Source: Pseudomonadota bacterium
Lineage (GTDB): Bacteria; Desulfobacterota; JADFVX01
Assembly: GCA_015222555.1 (NCBI GenBank)
Contig: JADFVM010000324.1
Span: forward strand, 1 to 7,616
DNA length: 7,616 bases
Direction of reading: 5' to 3'
Positions 5,944 through 7,616 of this stretch are shown in pieces. Each line of letters starts with the position of its first letter. Position 1 is the first letter of the stretch. The notes beneath the pieces were generated by a model that searched no databases, was not told the DNA's origin, and worked only from the letters and a program-made list of their open reading frames with translations. The translations under genes were made by a program, and so were the position numbers.

Positions 5944-7059
5944 ATGAAAACGTTAAAGAAGATAAAGAATATCTTTTTCTCTGATGAAGAACTGCAGTTA
6001 TCAGAGCAGGGAGCAATGGAAAGCCTGCAAACCACATTTCTATATGAAATCGGCAAGGCCATGAGTTCTTCCATGGTAGACAAGGAAAAAACCCACAAAC
6101 TGATTACAGAAGCAGTAATTATGATCCTGCAGGTAGAAGGAAGTATCCTCATGCTGAAGGATGAAAAAACGGGAGGCCTTATTGCAAAGGCAGGAAGCGG
6201 CTTAATTTCAGAAGAATTCCTGTCCGGCTTCAGTGTTAGTCCAGATGAAGGTATCGTTGGCAGGGTTGCAGAAAGCGGCGAAGTCTGTCTCATTAATGAT
6301 GCGGAATATGAAGAGGGCATTATAAAGGAGATTGTTGATAAATTTAACATTACATCCATGCTCGTTGCGCCACTCAAGGCAGAGGGGAAGAGTTTAGGTG
6401 TCATTGCAGCGTATAACAAGCGATCGGGAGACCCCTTCAATGAAGGTGATATTAAATTGCTGTCGGTCCTTGCAGGCCTGGCAGCAACAGCAGAAACCAA
6501 CGCAGCATTGATAGAAAACCTGAAAGACAGTGCTTCAAGACTTAAAGCACTTTTTGATATTGGACAGGCTTTGAATTCCACACTTAAACTACAGGAGTTG
6601 CTCGACCTCATTATCGACAAGGCGATTGAAGTTACAACTGCCTCCAGCGGCTCCATTATGCTGCTCAGTGAGAAGGAAGACAGCCTGATCATTCGATCAG
6701 CCAGGGGACTAAGCGCAGAAGCAATGACAAGCACAAAACTTAAGGTAGGTGAAGGCGTCACCGGCTGGGTAGCCAGGAAAGGGAAAGCCTTACTTGTCTC
6801 TGATGTCTCAAAAGATAATAGATACCGTTCGGTAAACGAAAATGTCAAATCGGAACTTGCCGTGCCTATGGTGCTGGAAGACAAGCTTATCGGCGTGATA
6901 AATGTGGACCACTATGAACTTGATGCTTTCACCTGTTGGGATATGGAAACGCTGTCCACATTGGCCTCATCGGCCGTTGTGGCAATCAGAAATGCCGAAT
7001 TATTTGGAAAGCTGGAAAAATGTACACATTCCCTTGATGAATGTAAAAAAGAAGATTGA
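5944..7059 (+). CDS. Tandem GAF-domain protein without an output domain
   Basis: A 371-residue soluble protein. A short basic N-terminus (MKTLKKIKNIFF) is followed by GAF 1 at about 45-190 and GAF 2 at about 205-350, with helical connectors LIENLKDSASRLKALFDIGQ (about 189-208) and NAELFGKLEK (350-359). GAF 1 contains NK (158-159), F165 and D169, close to the NKFDE pattern of cyclic-nucleotide-binding GAFs but with Ile in place of the final Glu. No kinase, cyclase, phosphodiesterase or DNA-binding domain follows; it stops 12 residues after the GAF 2 exit helix. I chose the ATG at 5944, one base after the response-regulator stop. TTG (5926) and GTG (5929) in the same frame would overlap that gene; none has a clear ribosome site, so coupling is likely. 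It probably binds a small molecule and modulates the neighbouring kinase or receiver; this is inference from context. Confidence 0.85.
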   Translation: MKTLKKIKNIFFSDEELQLSEQGAMESLQTTFLYEIGKAMSSSMVDKEKTHKLITEAVIMILQVEGSILMLKDEKTGGLIAKAGSGLISEEFLSGFSVSPDEGIVGRVAESGEVCLINDAEYEEGIIKEIVDKFNITSMLVAPLKAEGKSLGVIAAYNKRSGDPFNEGDIKLLSVLAGLAATAETNAALIENLKDSASRLKALFDIGQALNSTLKLQELLDLIIDKAIEVTTASSGSIMLLSEKEDSLIIRSARGLSAEAMTSTKLKVGEGVTGWVARKGKALLVSDVSKDNRYRSVNENVKSELAVPMVLEDKLIGVINVDHYELDAFTCWDMETLSTLASSAVVAIRNAELFGKLEKCTHSLDECKKED

Positions 7060-7074
7060 AATCATTTGTCCTAA

Positions 7075-7095
7075 CTATTCTCCCACTGAGAATAG
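7075..7095. terminator. Perfect 8-bp hairpin after the last operon gene, no T-run
   Basis: CTATTCTC and GAGAATAG pair perfectly around a 5-nt loop, CCACT, 16 nt after the GAF gene stop. The sequence after it (AATGATAAACAG) lacks the T-run of an intrinsic terminator on the + strand, and so does the other strand. It may be a weak or factor-dependent terminator or an mRNA 3'-end stabiliser. Confidence 0.4.
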
Positions 7096-7115
7096 AATGA
7101 TAAACAGTTAAATCA

Positions 7116-7321
7116 GTACACATTATTAGGAGAGAAAACATCTTGACCTTAATAAGTTTGCTTAAACCTGGACAATTAGCAGAAAAGACTTCATACCAAC
7201 TCATGTTACAAATTTCTTCAACAACCAATCAAATAATATGCCACGAAGATAAACTTTAAAGTCCCGCCCCCCCCTCGACACTCCACTTTTCATACCGTAC
7301 ATCAAACAGGAGAGAAAAATC
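7116..7321 (+). repeat. Duplicated leader-like segment, GTACA-N6/7-AGGAGAGAAAA-ATC
   Basis: Copy one at 7116-7142 and copy two at 7297-7321 share GTACA, then 7 or 6 bases, then an identical AGGAGAGAAAA (7128-7138 and 7308-7318) and ATC. Each contains a good Shine-Dalgarno core and is followed by a short open frame. It looks like a duplicated translation-initiation region or a pair of protein-binding sites; the match is short. Confidence 0.4.
7143..7259 (+). CDS. Possible 38-residue small protein with TTG start
   Basis: TTG at 7143 lies 10 nt after AGGAG (7128-7132) and opens a 38-codon frame ending in TAA at 7257-7259. The product begins TLISLLKPGQLAEKTSYQL and ends ICHEDKL. It is soluble-looking, of balanced composition, and not recognised. 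The ribosome site and the fact that it fills the first part of an otherwise empty region are the only support. It could easily be chance. Confidence 0.2.
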   Translation: MTLISLLKPGQLAEKTSYQLMLQISSTTNQIICHEDKL

Positions 7322-7385
7322 ATTACAATGATATCCCTCCTATTTTTCATGATATTTCACATTTTTCACAAAAAAACGAGCGAAC

Positions 7386-7425
7386 AGCAATATATGACGC
7401 AAAAAAAGCAATATGTGTCGCGACA
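7386..7425. promoter_or_regulatory. Candidate operator: 21-bp-spaced direct repeats merging with a 10-bp palindrome
   Basis: AGCAATATATGACGC (7386-7400) and AGCAATATGTGTCGC (7407-7421) agree at 13 of 15 positions and start 21 bp apart, two helical turns, so both would face the same side. The second copy runs into the perfect palindrome TGTCGCGACA (7416-7425), which overlaps the -35 position of a candidate promoter. Such an arrangement is typical of transcription-factor binding, but no regulator can be named. Confidence 0.4.
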
Positions 7426-7448
7426 ACACCATTTAATTGTGTTATATA
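7420..7448 (+). promoter_or_regulatory. Candidate sigma-70-type promoter reading rightward
   Basis: GCGACA (7420-7425), a 17-bp spacer and TATATA (7443-7448) match the consensus at 4 of 6 in each box; TATAAA at 7445-7450 is an alternative -10. It would start near 7455 and transcribe the short frame at 7491 and whatever lies beyond the window. Its overlap with the palindrome suggests control at this point. Confidence 0.3.
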
Positions 7449-7490
7449 AACGGCTCATTTAATCCTTCAATTACCAGATAGGACTTAAAT

Positions 7491-7538
7491 ATGATTAATA
7501 TTGCTTCAAACATAGTTCTTCAATTTTTCAACAAATAG
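7491..7538 (+). CDS. Possible 15-residue leader peptide
   Basis: ATG at 7491, 7 nt after AGGA (7480-7483), opens MINIASNIVLQFFNK followed directly by tandem stops TAG TAA. It lies about 35 nt after the predicted start of transcription. The peptide has no run of one amino acid that would mark a classic attenuator. A leader peptide is possible, chance equally so. Confidence 0.18.
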   Translation: MINIASNIVLQFFNK

Positions 7539-7616
7539 TAATACTCCTGGCATACAGGGGCGGGTATTCAGGATAAGCAGATTACAATTTCTTATAAAAA
7601 TCTATAACTGTTAAAA

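Larger units (their letters stand above)
7060..7616. other. Intergenic region of about 557 nt without a convincing gene
   Basis: AT-rich DNA with frequent stops in all frames. It holds a perfect hairpin (7075-7095), a duplicated leader-like segment (7116-7142 and 7297-7321), a C8 run (7267-7274), T/A-rich low-complexity DNA (7336-7378), a direct-repeat pair and palindrome (7386-7425), a possible promoter (7420-7448) and short open frames with start signals (7143-7259, 7491-7538). No tRNA, rRNA, CRISPR or transposase remnant is visible. The next gene presumably begins beyond the right edge. Confidence 0.6.

Noticed and set aside
5919..6884. 321-codon open frame on the - strand opposite the GAF gene
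   Set aside because: Ser/Leu/Ala-rich low-complexity translation without domain motifs, fully covered by a well-supported + strand gene; it arises from codon use in that gene.
6986..7228. 80-codon - strand frame spanning the end of the GAF gene and the intergenic region
   Set aside because: Half overlaps real coding DNA; no good ribosome site or family resemblance.
7386..7421. Short repeats considered as a CRISPR remnant
   Set aside because: Only two 15-nt copies with a 6-nt gap, no spacers of regular length and no cas genes.
7328..7462. 44-codon + strand frame (MISLLFFMIF...) in the intergenic region
   Set aside because: The Shine-Dalgarno core at 7308-7312 is 15 nt away, too far, and the frame runs through low-complexity DNA and the candidate operator.
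7548..7566. TGGCAT followed by GC-rich bases, resembling a sigma-54 -24 element
   Set aside because: No GC-containing -12 element (TTGC) at the required spacing.

Overview
The window is a compact stretch of a bacterial chromosome, about 43% GC by eye, with every convincing gene on the + strand. The mix fits a Gram-negative of the Desulfobacterota (former Deltaproteobacteria) type or a close relative: a short DksA-like zinc-finger protein, an archaeal/Thermotoga-like GalT next to glycogen synthase, and cytosolic multi-GAF histidine kinases. This placement is an inference from protein style; no rRNA or other marker gene is present.

Layout. 1-237: the 3' end of an open frame that enters from the left edge and includes a GC-rich, hairpin-forming repeat. 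317-679: a dksA-like transcription factor gene, probably its own unit. 746-7059: five genes packed head to tail, namely galT-like (746-1747), glgA (1751-3220), a three-GAF sensor histidine kinase (3220-5586), a single-domain response regulator (5583-5942) and a protein of two GAF domains and nothing else (5944-7059). Junctions are +3, -1, -4 and +1 nt, so this is almost certainly one translationally coupled operon. 7060-7616: AT-rich DNA without a convincing gene. It holds a perfect 8-bp hairpin, a duplicated leader-like segment, a 21-bp-spaced pair of 15-nt direct repeats merging into a palindrome next to a possible promoter, and very short open frames.

How the genes may work together. GalT-like and GlgA handle sugar-1-phosphates and nucleotide sugars and make alpha-1,4-glucan from ADP-glucose. 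The three genes fused to glgA form a complete soluble phosphorelay front end: kinase, receiver without an output domain, and an accessory GAF sensor. The most interesting reading is a glycogen-synthesis operon carrying its own cytoplasmic sensory module, in which the receiver may act by protein contact and not on DNA. The link between signalling and glycogen is inferred from gene order only. The individual families are all known; what may be new is the combination, the kinase-less GAF paralogue, and the structured region at the right end.
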